DNA of 64,000 nucleotides from assembly GCA_021186555.1 (NCBI GenBank), contig JAJKFL010000026.1, forward strand, positions 2,170,001 to 2,234,000. The letters run 5' to 3'. The stretch is from Reticulitermes speratus. Its lineage: Eukaryota > Arthropoda > Insecta > Blattodea > Rhinotermitidae. A program made the position numbers and the translations under genes. Below the pieces are notes generated by a model. That model did not search any database. It saw only the letters and a program-made list of their open reading frames with translations, and was not told where the DNA came from. Shown here piece by piece: positions 33,330-42,920 of this stretch; position 1 is the stretch's first letter; each line of letters begins with the position of its first letter.

Positions 33330-33589
33330 CCCTGTATAGGCCGTGAGGGTTCTAGGAGGTTGAGGCTCCCAGAATTTCTAGAAAATCGGCACATGAATGT
33401 GGTAAGGTTTTCAGCCCTAAGCACCGGCCGCCTTTATCCCCCGGAAATTCTTCTGGTACTCATTTCTGTTAGAGACTGAGTCGACCCCAGGGCCATAGTG
33501 CGACCGAAAGCATTAAGTCAATAAAAAAAATTACAATGACACCATCGGGACTCGAACCCGCGTCCTTCCGGCTTGTAGCGCAGTGCCCC
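33330..33589 (-). mobile_element. SINE-B, truncated head
   Basis: The minus strand carries the B box GGGTTCGAGTCCCGATGG, the body (CTATGGCCCTGGGGTCGACT, AAGGCGGCCGGTGC) and an end at ACCCTCACGGCC. The A-box half of the head is missing after GCACTGCGC. Confidence 0.8.
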
Positions 33590-34165
33590 CTTCTTTATAC
33601 AATTTCTGCTCCAAATTCAGTCATCATTTTACAAAAGTAAAACTTTAAAACTTGTTCTTTGCAAGTCACATTGCAATGCTCGGAAGTCTGACTGTGACGC
33701 CTGTGGCTAACGACCTTCCGTGAATGGCGTAAGATTCTTAGTCTGAGGTATTCGGTAAATACGATCTTAAACACGTTAATCACTTGCCCATTGCGTCAGA
33801 ACCTTGCAGCAGGCTAAGGCAACGACCTGTACCAACAAGCTCCTTCCCCAACAATGCAATTCCTTCCTTGTATTTCATCTCGCACTTCAAATACTCACTT
33901 CTGTAGTTTTAGCGCTCTCCACTTTGTATGTCGCAACTGGCTCTTGCGCCAACCAAGGCACAAACATAAACATGAAGACGTCTATTGTACTACAGTCTGC
34001 AACAAAGCATTGCAACACCTTCCCACTGACTTTAGACATCCAGAAAAACAGCGGTTAGAAATTACGGCGACTTCAAACTAAATCTACAGCCGGCAGGTGT
34101 TTGCTCTTAAACATGTAAAAGGAACGCCTGATGTGGAGATCAACCTATCCGTCTCTGTGTGACTA
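33590..34165. other. Unassigned interval
   Basis: Two overlapping plus-strand frames of 75 and 84 codons near 33804-34081 show no recognisable domain. No repeat is seen. Confidence 0.5.
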
Positions 34166-34258
34166 GTAAAGGTAAAGTTCACCCTACAACAGGCCGTGAA
34201 GGCCCAGAGAGGGAGTAGAGGTATAGCTCTACTCTTTCTTTAACCTCGGCGCTAGATG
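34166..34258 (-). mobile_element. SINE-C, 3' fragment
   Basis: It has only the last 90 bp of SINE-C: the TTAAAGAAAGAGTAGAGC and ACCTCTACTCCCTCTCTGGG words on the minus strand, the GGCCTTCACGGCCTGTTG end, and a CTTTACCTTTAC tail. Confidence 0.75.
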
Positions 34259-34692
34259 TACTTAATTTAATCCCTTAATACAATCGGTCACTCTGACGTC
34301 ACGAGGCGCTCCAGTGAGTGTGGGTATTCCTCGCAAGATCACGTGATTACCGTCATATAGTTCTTGGTTAAGTATTTGATCGTGTTTAAAGCGAAATGAG
34401 CTGTGCTCGAGTGACGCAAGAGGATGCAGTGTAAACAAATCGCTGATCGTGAGCTGACCGTGAGTGGCTCTAAATGACTGAGGCCACCAGCTCTCGCCAG
34501 AGCCCTTAATTGTTGGTCAGTGTCTTCAGAAGGCAGCACAGCTGTCAATTAGCACTGTCAGTGCCGTTATGTAGAGGCCGTTGTTACGACAGCTACGTTC
34601 TGTGAACATAAGTAACTGGAGGTTCAGCGCGGCTAACACGACCCTGAGCGAATGCCGTCCACTTAGCACCCTCACGACATTTTGTGAGATGT
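34259..34692. other. Unassigned interval
   Basis: No repeat, gene or mobile element recognised. Confidence 0.5.
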
Positions 34693-35965
34693 TGTTTAAC
34701 CTACTAAAGACCAGTGGTTACTATATGTACCACCTGGTTTAACATTCAACAATTCTACGTTCTGCCCACAAAATATATTTATGTGTTTTGTGTGGATCTC
34801 AGAACAAACAGCGATTATTTCACTGTACAACATTAACTGACTGGTTTGTATAACTGAGACGGAGTGTGTTTACTGCGCGGTACGGACTGTATTTATGTGT
34901 TTTGTGTGGATCTGAGAATAAACAGCGATTATTTCACTGTACAACATTAACTGACTGGTTTGTATAACTGAACGGAGTGTGTTTACTGCGCGGTACGGAC
35001 TGTATTTATGTGTTTTGTGTGGATCTCAGAACAAACAGCGATTATTTCACTGTACAACATTAACTGACTGGTTTGTATAACTGAGACGGAGTGTGTTTAC
35101 TGCGCGGTACGGACTGTATTTATGTGTTTTGTGTGGATCTCAGAACAAACAGCGATTATTTCACTGTACAGCATTAACTGACTGGTTTGTATAACTGAGA
35201 CGGTGTGTGTTTACTCGCGCGGTACGGACTGTATTTATGTGTTTTGTGTGGATCTCAGAACAAACAGCGATTATTTCACTGTACAGCATTAACTGACTGG
35301 TTTGTACAACTGAGACGGAGTGTGTTTACTGCGCGGTACGGACTGTATTTATGTGTTTTGTGTGGATCTCAGAACAAACAGCGATTATTTCACTGTACAA
35401 CATTAACTGACTGGTTTGTATAACTGAGACGGAGTGTGTTTACTGCGCGGTACGGACTGTATTTGTGGGTTTTGTGTGGATCTCAGAACAAACAGCGATT
35501 ATTTCACTGTACAACATTAACTGACTGGTTTGTATAACTGAGACGGAGTGTGTTTACTGCGCGGTACGGACTGTATTTATGTGTTTTGTGTGGATCTCAG
35601 AACAAAGAGCGATTATTTCACTGTACAGCATTAACTGATTGGTTTGTATAACTGAGACGGAGTGTGTTTACTGCGTGGTACGGACTGTATTTATGTGTTT
35701 TGTGTGGATCTCAGAACAAACAGCGATTATTTCACTGTACAGCATTAACTGACTGGTTTGTATAACTGAGACGGAGTGTGTTTACTGCGCGGTACGGACT
35801 GTATTTATGTGTTTTGTGTGGATCTCAGAACAAACAGCGATTATTTCACTGTACAAAATTAACTGACTGGTTTGTATAACTGAGACGGAGTGTGTTTACT
35901 GCGCGGTACGGACTGAATGTTTATGTAAAGTGTGTTTACTGCGCGGTACGGACTGAGTCTTTAAC
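34693..35965 (+). mobile_element. 114-bp-satellite element, copy E3 (about 10 units)
   Basis: The leader (34693-34770: CCTACTAAAGACCAGTGGTT, TTCTACGTTCTGCCCAC) directly follows TTAA. About ten units follow. The array ends with a shortened unit (GACTGAATGTTTATGTAAAG, then GTGTTTACTGCGCGGTACGG) and trailer ACTGAGTCTTTAAC. In the unit at about 35205-35320 the usual TAA is CAA, giving a 72-codon open frame, which I regard as chance. Confidence 0.85.
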
Positions 35966-36275
35966 ATCTGCAGTTAATTTTCTCATGCAGTCTTCCCGCT
36001 GTGAACTCATCAAAATTAAACCTCTAGCCTTAAAGTCAACCAATGACGTTTACTAATTACACGTTGTAGCACTAGCAAAGTCAATATTTCGCAGACATTG
36101 CTTCATACGATTGCTTTCGCCGTTCTTATTTTCATAATAGTCTTATCATAAGGACGAACGGGCGCAGCCAGGAAAGCTTCTAATCGGTTGCTCCCAAAGT
36201 TGTTGCTCATGGAATCCTTCGACCGTTTGCCCATTTCTAGCTCGGACGGCAGGTCCAGCTCTTCGAGATACGGAA
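35966..36275. other. Unassigned interval
   Basis: Non-repetitive. Nothing recognisable. Confidence 0.45.
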
Positions 36276-38747
36276 ACTATGTACAGCTTGGTAACAGTAG
36301 AAACAAATTATGTGCAGCTTGGTAAGAGTAGGAACAAATTATGTGCAGCTTGGTAACAGTAGGAACAAATTATGTGCAGCTTGGTAACAGTAGGAACAAA
36401 TTATGTGCAGCTTGGTAACAGTAGGAACAAATTATGTGCAGCTTGGTAACAGTAGGAACAAATTATGTGCAGCTTGGTAACAGTAGGAACAAATTATGTG
36501 CAGCTTGGTAAGAGTAGGAACAAATTATGTGCAGTTTGGTAAGAGTAGGAACAAATTATGTGCAGCTTGGTAACAGTAGGAACAAATTATGTGCAGCTTG
36601 GTAACAGTAGGAACAAATTATGTGCAGCTTGGTAACTGTAGGAACAAATTATGTGCAGCTTGGTAAGAGTAGGAACAAATTATGTGCAGTTTGGTAAGAG
36701 TAGGAACAAATTATGTGCAGCTTGGTAAGAGTAGGAACAAATTATGTGCAGCTTGGTAACAGTAGGAACAAATTATGTACAGCTTGGTAACAGTAGGAAC
36801 AAATTATGTGCAGCTTGGTAACAGTAGGAACAAATTATGTACAGCTTGGTAAGAGTAGGAACAAATTATGTGCAGCTTGGTAACAGTAGGAACAAATTAT
36901 ATACAGCTTGGTAACAGTAGGAACAAATTATGTGCAGCTTGGTAACAGTAAGAACAAATTATATACAGCTTGGTAAGAGTAGGAACAAATTATGTGCAGC
37001 TTGGTAACAGTAGGAACAAATTATGTGCAGCTTGGTAACAGTAAGAACAAATTATATACAGCTTGGTAAGAGTAGGAACAAATTATGTGCAGCTTGGTAA
37101 CAGTAGGAACAAATTATGTACAGCTTGGTAACAGTAGGAACAAATTATTTGCAGCTTGGTAACAGTAAGAACAAATTATATACAGCTTGGTAACAGTAGG
37201 AACAAATTATGTGCAGCTTGGTAACAGTAGGAACAAATTATGTACAGCTTGGTAACAGTAGGAACAATTATGTGCAGCTTGGTAACAGTAGGAACAAATT
37301 ATGTCAGCTTGGTAACAGTAGGAACAAATTATGTGCAGCTTGGTAACAGTAGGAACAAATTATGTGCAGCTTGGTAACAGTAGGAACAATTATAGTGCAG
37401 CTTGGTAACAGTAGGAACAAATTATGTGCAGCTTGGTAACAGTAGGAACAAATTATGTCAGCTTGGTAACAGTAGGAACAATTATGTGCAGCTTGGTAAC
37501 AGTAGAGAACAAATTATGTGCAGCTTGGTAAAGTAGGAACAAATTATGTGCAGCTTGGTAACAGTAGGAACAAATTATGTGCAGCTTGGTAACAGTAGGA
37601 ACAAATTATGTGCAGCTTGGTAACAGTAGGAACAAATTATGTGCAGCTTGGTAAGAGTAGGAACAAATTATGTGCAGCTTGGTAAAGTAGGAACAAATTA
37701 TGTGCAGTTGGTAAGAGTAGGAACAAATTATGTGCAGCTTGGTAACAGTAGGAACAAATTATGTGCAGCTTGGTAACAGTAGGAACAAATTATGTGCAGC
37801 TTGGTAACAGTAGGAACAAATTATGTGCAGCTTGGTAAGAGTAGGAACAAATTATGTGCAGTTGGTAAGAGTAGGAACAAATTATGTGCAGCTTGGTAAA
37901 GTAGGAACAAATTATGTGCAGCTTGGTAAGAGTAGGAACAAATTATGTGCAGCTTGGTAAGAGTAGGAACAAATTATGTGCAGCTTGGTAAGAGTAGGAA
38001 CAAATTATGTGCAGCTTGGTAACAGTAGGAACAAATTATATGCAGCTTGGTAACAGTAGGAACAAATTATGTGCAGCTTGGTAACAGTAAGAACAAATTA
38101 TATACAGCTTGGTAAGAGTAGGAACAAATTATGTGCAGCTTGGTAAAAGTAGGAACAAATTATGTGCAGCTTGGTAACAGTAAGAACAAATTATATACAG
38201 CTTGGTAAGAGTAGGAACAAATTATGTGCAGCTTGGTAACAGTAGAAAACAAATTATGTACAGCTTGGTAACAGTAGGAACAAATTATTTGCAGCTTGGT
38301 AACAGTAAGAACAAATTATATACAGCTTGGTAAAAGTAGGAACAAATTATGTGCAGCTTGGTAACAGTAGGAACAAATTATGTACAGCTTGGTAACAGTA
38401 GGAACAAATTATGTGCAGCTTGGTAACAGTAGGAACAAATTATGTGCAGCTTGTAACAGTAGGAACAATTATGTGCATTGGTAACAGTAGGAACAAATTA
38501 TGTGCAGCTTGGTAACAGTAGGAACAAATTATGTGCAGCTTGGTAACAGTAGGAACAAATTATGTGCAGCTTGGTAACAGTAGGAACAAATTATGTACAG
38601 CTTGGTAACAGTAGGAACAAATTATGTGCAGCTTGGTAACAGTAGGAACAAATTATGTGCAGCTTGGTAACAGTAGGAACAAATTATGTGCAGCTTGGTA
38701 ACAGTAGGAACAAATTATGTGCAGCTTGGTAACAGTAGGAACAAATC
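36276..38747. repeat. 31-bp minisatellite, about 79 units
   Basis: The unit contains ACAAATTATGTGCAGCTTGG and TAACAGTAGGA. Variant positions include TGTACAG, TATACAG, AGAGTAGG, CAGTAAGA and TTATTTGCAG. The pattern TTATTTGCAG followed by CAGTAAGA and TATACAG appears at 37144 and again at 38284, and earlier variants also match at an offset of 1139-1140 bp. Scattered one-base deletions cluster at 37260-37720 and 38450-38490. Confidence 0.95.
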
Positions 38748-38831
38748 CGCTCTTTTGTTATTCACCATAGCTTTGTTTGTTCAGCTTAGTAATAACTATT
38801 TGTATAACTTCGTCACGTGACACGCTGGCTG

Positions 38832-39166
38832 TGATATAAATGTAGCAAGCTATAGCAATCCCATTACAGGCCTAGACAGGCCCTTAGTGATCCAGTAGGA
38901 TGAGGCTCCCAGATTTTTCAGACAATCGGCACATGAAGGTGGTAAGGTTGTCAGCCCTACGCACCGGCCGCCTTTACCCCCCAGGAAATATTCCTGGTAC
39001 TCATTTTTGTTAGAGGCTGAGTCGACCCCAGGGCCATAGAGCGACCGGAAGGATTATGTCAATGAAAATTTCCAATGACACCATCGGGAATCGAACCCGC
39101 GACGTTCCGGTTTGTAGCGTAGTGCCTCAACCAACTGCGCCACCGCGCGCCCCTGATATAAATGTA
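38832..39166 (-). mobile_element. SINE-B insertion with 13-bp target-site duplication
   Basis: The full element (38845-39153) is flanked by perfect direct repeats TGATATAAATGTA at 38832-38844 and 39154-39166. On the minus strand the head reads CGCGCGGTGGCGCAGTTGGT, then TGAGGCACTACGC, with the B box GGGTTCGATTCCCG. The body has CATTGACATAATCCTTCCGG, and the end is CCTGTAATGGGATTGC. A preserved duplication and full length indicate a fairly recent insertion. Confidence 0.93.
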
Positions 39167-39446
39167 ACTGTTTGAATTTGTAGATTAAACGTAAACAGCG
39201 CGACATGTGCCACTTCGGAACATTTAACGTCAAGTGTTGTATCAGGCTCGCACTGCCTTTATGCAAATGTAAATAGAACTGAAACGGTCCATGTTCTGTA
39301 GTTTTCATAATACGAGAGGTTTTGAACCCTCGCTTTGGCTACCCTCCCGAGGATTGCGTAGCTACGCTCATGTCCTGGAGGTTACAGCCATGTTATTTCG
39401 AAATGTGTGGTTGCATTTGACTACGTGTCTTACTGAAATACAGAGA

Positions 39447-39511
39447 ATACATAAAAGAATGGTGCGGTTTCAATGGTGAATAAAGAGAAACCGCACCATT
39501 CTTTTGTGTAT
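39447..39511. other. Long hairpin, 25-bp arms with one mismatch, 15-bp loop
   Basis: AAAAGAATGGTGCGGTTTC (39453-39471) and its exact inverse GAAACCGCACCATTCTTTT (39487-39505) are separated by AATGGTGAATAAAGA. The pairing extends through ATACAT/GTGTAT with one G:T-type mismatch. It could be a short MITE, a small-RNA precursor or an inverted duplication. No terminal duplication is apparent. Confidence 0.8.
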
Positions 39512-39686
39512 ACCCTTTATAAGGCACTACAATGTCAAGCTAAGTTCACATTGCGACGTGTTACAAAGTTCGTTCCCCACGACTGTCAACTGTTCGATCT
39601 CCATTTCTGCACTACGGAAGTTGCGATGTTTGTGCCACGCAGTGAGCCTCGTCCTGTGACTTCCTGCAGGACTGAAGTGTGGTAAG

Positions 39687-39832
39687 GTGAACTGCGGGTA
39701 ATATGGACTGCGGTAAGATGGACTACGATAATATGGACTGCGGTAAGATGGACTACGGTAAGATGGACTGCGGTAATATGGACTGCGGTAAGATGGACTG
39801 CGGTAATATGGACTGCGGTAAGATTGACTGCG
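39687..39832. repeat. 15-bp tandem repeat, about 10 units
   Basis: Units are TGGACTGCGGTAAGA and TGGACTGCGGTAATA, with GGACTACG variants. As 15 is a multiple of three, minus-strand frames give a five-residue pattern (Tyr-Arg-Ser-Pro-Tyr). I do not call a gene. Confidence 0.93.
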
Positions 39833-39997
39833 AGCCTCATTGGCCGCACACACACGGCTTGTGTTTGTTCTAAGCGAGTCACAAGCCTGGAATCGAACTG
39901 GGAGGATTGTTCGGGTACATAGGAATACTTTGCCTCAACCGGGATTAAAATGTCTCTCACTTTTCCCTTTTCTTTCCCCTTTTTTCTGTATTTTACT

Positions 39998-40365
39998 CTT
40001 CTGCTGGCGGCACGCGGTGGCGCAGTTGGTTGAGGCACTGCGCTACAAGCCGGAAGGTCGCGGGTTCGATTCCCGATGGTGTCACTGGAAATTTTCATTG
40101 ACATAATCCTTCCGGTCGCACTATGGCCCTGGGGTCGACTCAGCCTCTAACAGAAATAAGTACCAGGAGTATTTCCTGGGGGGTAAAGGCGGCCGGTGCT
40201 TAGGGCTGACAGTCTTACCACCTTCATGTGCCGATTGTCTATAAATCTGGGAGCCTCAACCTGCTGGAACCCTAAGGGCCTGTCCAGGCCTGTAATGGGA
40301 TTGCTGTACCTTTACCTTTACCTTTGCCTTTACCTTTACCTTTACCTTTACCTTTACCTTCTGCT
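39998..40365 (+). mobile_element. SINE-B insertion with 8-bp TSD and CTTTAC tail
   Basis: The element (40006-40357) is flanked by CTTCTGCT at 39998-40005 and 40358-40365, and a TTTAC just outside may lengthen the duplication. The head shows CGCGGTGGCGCAGTTGGTTG and GGTCGCGGGTTCGATTCCCG. After ATGGGATTGCTG the tail is about eight CTTTAC repeats (40306-40357), with one CTTTGC. Conserved head, body and tail make this the best reference copy of SINE-B in the window. Confidence 0.92.
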
Positions 40366-40489
40366 AGTCTTATATCTCTGTGTTAGTCCTTAGTGGCTAA
40401 CATTCGCACTATAGCGTGTGTATCTTTTTCCACTAAAGCAGTCAGTTTATGTATGTCTGCACTATAATTGGTGTCTAAATTGTAACTAT

Positions 40490-41070
40490 TTTCCTAACTA
40501 ACTAGCCTACTAACTAACTGACTAACTAACATGGCTCTGAGTCCTAATTGAGCAGAAAAAATTCCCTGTATTTTATGTAACCCCAAGGTTCATTACCGCA
40601 CTCACAACAGCCCGCCACCTGTCCCTATCCTGAGCCATATCAATCCACTCCACAACCCCATCCCACTTCTTGAAGATCAATTTTAATATTATCCTCCCAT
40701 CTACGCCTGGGTCTTCCAAGTGGTCTCCTTCCCTCAGGTCTCCCACCAAAACCCTATATGCTCCTCTCCCCTCACCCATACCTGCTACATGCCCCGCCTA
40801 TCTCATTCTTCTTGATTTGATCACCCCAATAATATTTGGTGATCAGTACAGATCGTTAAGTTCCTCGTTATGTAGTCTTCTCCACTCCCCTGTTACCTCG
40901 TCCCTCTTAGACCCAAATATCCCCCTCAGCACCCTATTCTCGAACATCCTCAGCCTATGTTCCTCCCTCAGTGTGACAGACCAAGTTTCACACCCATACA
41001 AATCAACACGCAGCATTACAGTTCTGTTTGCCCCTGACAGGGACTGCAGCACAAAGTGCAGCCTTAGCGT
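40490..41070 (-). pseudogene. Non-LTR retrotransposon ORF2 C-terminal fragment with TTAG tail
   Basis: This is the longest copy of the family here, read on the minus strand. It starts near [20 protein letters not shown] (the ETW segment found downstream of RT in such proteins), then [39 protein letters not shown], and after a stop or shift near 40845 the SRRMR and [18 protein letters not shown] region. The final stretch is [20 protein letters not shown], then LGVT and a stop near 40577. The 3' end (40490-40530) is (TTAG)n-like. All RT catalytic motifs are upstream of the truncation point. Confidence 0.85.
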
Positions 41071-41395
41071 CAGTTTAGTGTCGTTCAACCGGTGACCTGC
41101 CGTGACCTCGTGCACCTGTCTCAGAGGTCAGCAGCTACTTTCACTGCGGCAAGAAACACTTTGTCATTTGAAGCTGACGGCACACGCGCAAGAGGTGAAG
41201 TGGAACGGAGCTGGAGACACGGACGGACTGGCGCTACAGCACCTGGACGGACAGTGTTGTGCGCCAACCCCACAGTCCTGACGTCGCGCCGTCAGATTAT
41301 CACCTGTTTGGTCCATTGAATAAAAGGCCGCGAGGACGCCATTACGCCAATGATGACGTCACGTGTAAATGTCTGCAGGGAACGAAGAGGAACTT
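41071..41395. other. Unassigned interval
   Basis: A 75-codon plus-strand frame (41092-41319) has no recognisable domain. No repeat is seen. Confidence 0.45.
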
Positions 41396-41652
41396 TAGGT
41401 AAAGGTAAAGGAAGTTCTCCCTAGAACAGGCCATGAAGGCCCAGAAGGGGAGTAGAGGTATAACTTTACTCTTTCTTTAACCTCGGCCCTAGATGGAGTG
41501 GGTGGTCAACGCCACGCCCCGGCCGCTTTACCCCGGGAATGACCTGGTACCCATTGTATAGGAGGATGGAAAATCTCGCCCCCACCCGGGATTCGATCCC
41601 CGGACCGTCCAGCCCGTAGAGAGTCGCTATACCGACTGAGCTTTCGCGGCCC
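41396..41652 (-). mobile_element. SINE-C, full-length copy
   Basis: The minus strand has head GGGCCGCGAAAGCTCAGTCG then GTATAGCGACTC, B box GGGGATCGAATCCCGG, the body with CCGGGGCGTGGCGTTGACCA, and the end CTTCATGGCCTGTTCTAGGG with a CTTTACCTTTACC tail. AACTTTA occurs just outside on both sides (41391 and 41661) and may be part of an imperfect target-site duplication. Confidence 0.87.
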
Positions 41653-42129
41653 ACGACAGCAACTTTAAAGGCGGGCATACATGTCTTGTTCAGCAGTGGA
41701 AGGTGACTGTCTACAAAGATGGAGGCTACACTGAAAAATAGCTATGCCTTCAGCAATAGTGTACCGCAATTCTGTACAATTTTTATATGTCCGTCTTGTA
41801 AATACCACGAAATAAAAATTAGGAGGCACTTGTATTTAAGAACGGGCTGCGCGACGTTTCGACGGCAATGTGCAAATCAGACGGGTGCCTAGAGTGTGAA
41901 CTACACTGGGATACTGGGATAAGCAGATATAGTGGGAGAGGAAACTGTGAACAGTTTAAGGACAATTGTCATACCTGTTGAATTAACGTACCGAGCGTGT
42001 TGAATTTATCAACTGACTCTGAATAATCTACTGAATTAAACCACGAAGATATTGTTACATCTATCAACAAACACATCTCTCAGGATCGAAATCAACTGTC
42101 ACTGGCCCCACGCAGATCAATTGCTGAAC
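41653..42129. other. Unassigned interval
   Basis: GCGACGTTTCGACGGCAATG near 41853 resembles a MITE arm, but no partner is clear. Nothing else recognised. Confidence 0.45.
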
Positions 42130-42920
42130 TAAAAACCCTCTAAATCCCAGTGGTTACTATATGTACCACCATGTTTAACATTCACAAATGCTACGTTCTG
42201 CCCACACAGTGTATTTATGTGTTTTGTGTGGATCTCAGAACAAACAGTGATTATTTCACTGTACAACATTAACTGACTGGTTTGTATAATTGAGACGGAG
42301 TGTGTTTACTGCGCGGTACGGACTGTATTTATGTGTTTTGTGTGGATCTGAGAACAAACAGCGATTATTTCACTGTACAGCATTAACTGACTGGTTTGTA
42401 TAACTGAGACGGAGTGTGTTTACTGCGCGGTACGGACTGTATTCATGTGTTTTGTGTGGATCTCAGAACAAACAGTGATTATTTCACTGTACAACATTAA
42501 CTGACTGGTTTGTATAACTGAGACGGAGTGTGTTTACTGCGCGGTACGGACTGTATTTATGTGTTTTGTGTGGATCTGAGAACAAACAGCGATTATTTCA
42601 CTGTACAGCATTAACTGACTGGTTTGTATAACTGAGACGGAGTGTGTTTACTGCGCGGTACGGACTGTATTTATGTGTTTTGTGTGGATCTGAAAACAAA
42701 CAGCGATTATTTCACTGTACAGCATTAACTGACTGGTTTGTATAACTGAGACGGAGTGTGTTTACTGCGCGGTACGGACTGTATTTATGTGTTTTGTGTG
42801 GATCTGAGAACAAACAGCGATTATTTCACTGTACAGCATTAACTGACTGGTTTGTATAACTGAGACGGAGTGTGTTTACTGCGCGGTACGGACTGTATTC
42901 ATGTGTTTTGTGTGGATCTG
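42130..42920 (+). mobile_element. 114-bp-satellite element, copy E4 (about 6.3 units, plus half of an inverted pair)
   Basis: Leader at 42130-42208 (ACCCTCTAAATCCCAGTGGT, then GCTACGTTCTGCCCACAC). Six units and a partial one follow. The last stops at TGTGTGGATCTG and the sequence turns into inverse units at 42921. Two units carry the variant GTATTCATGTG, shared with the first inverse units. Confidence 0.85.

Noticed and set aside
39473..39685. 70-codon plus-strand frame after the hairpin (MVNKEKPHHSFV start)
   Set aside because: It looks slightly protein-like, but I cannot assign it. It begins within the hairpin loop and has no visible upstream exon.
39054..40106. Frames reading [14 protein letters not shown] and similar
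   Set aside because: They are SINE-B head sequence read as protein. The same peptide appears at both SINE-B copies.
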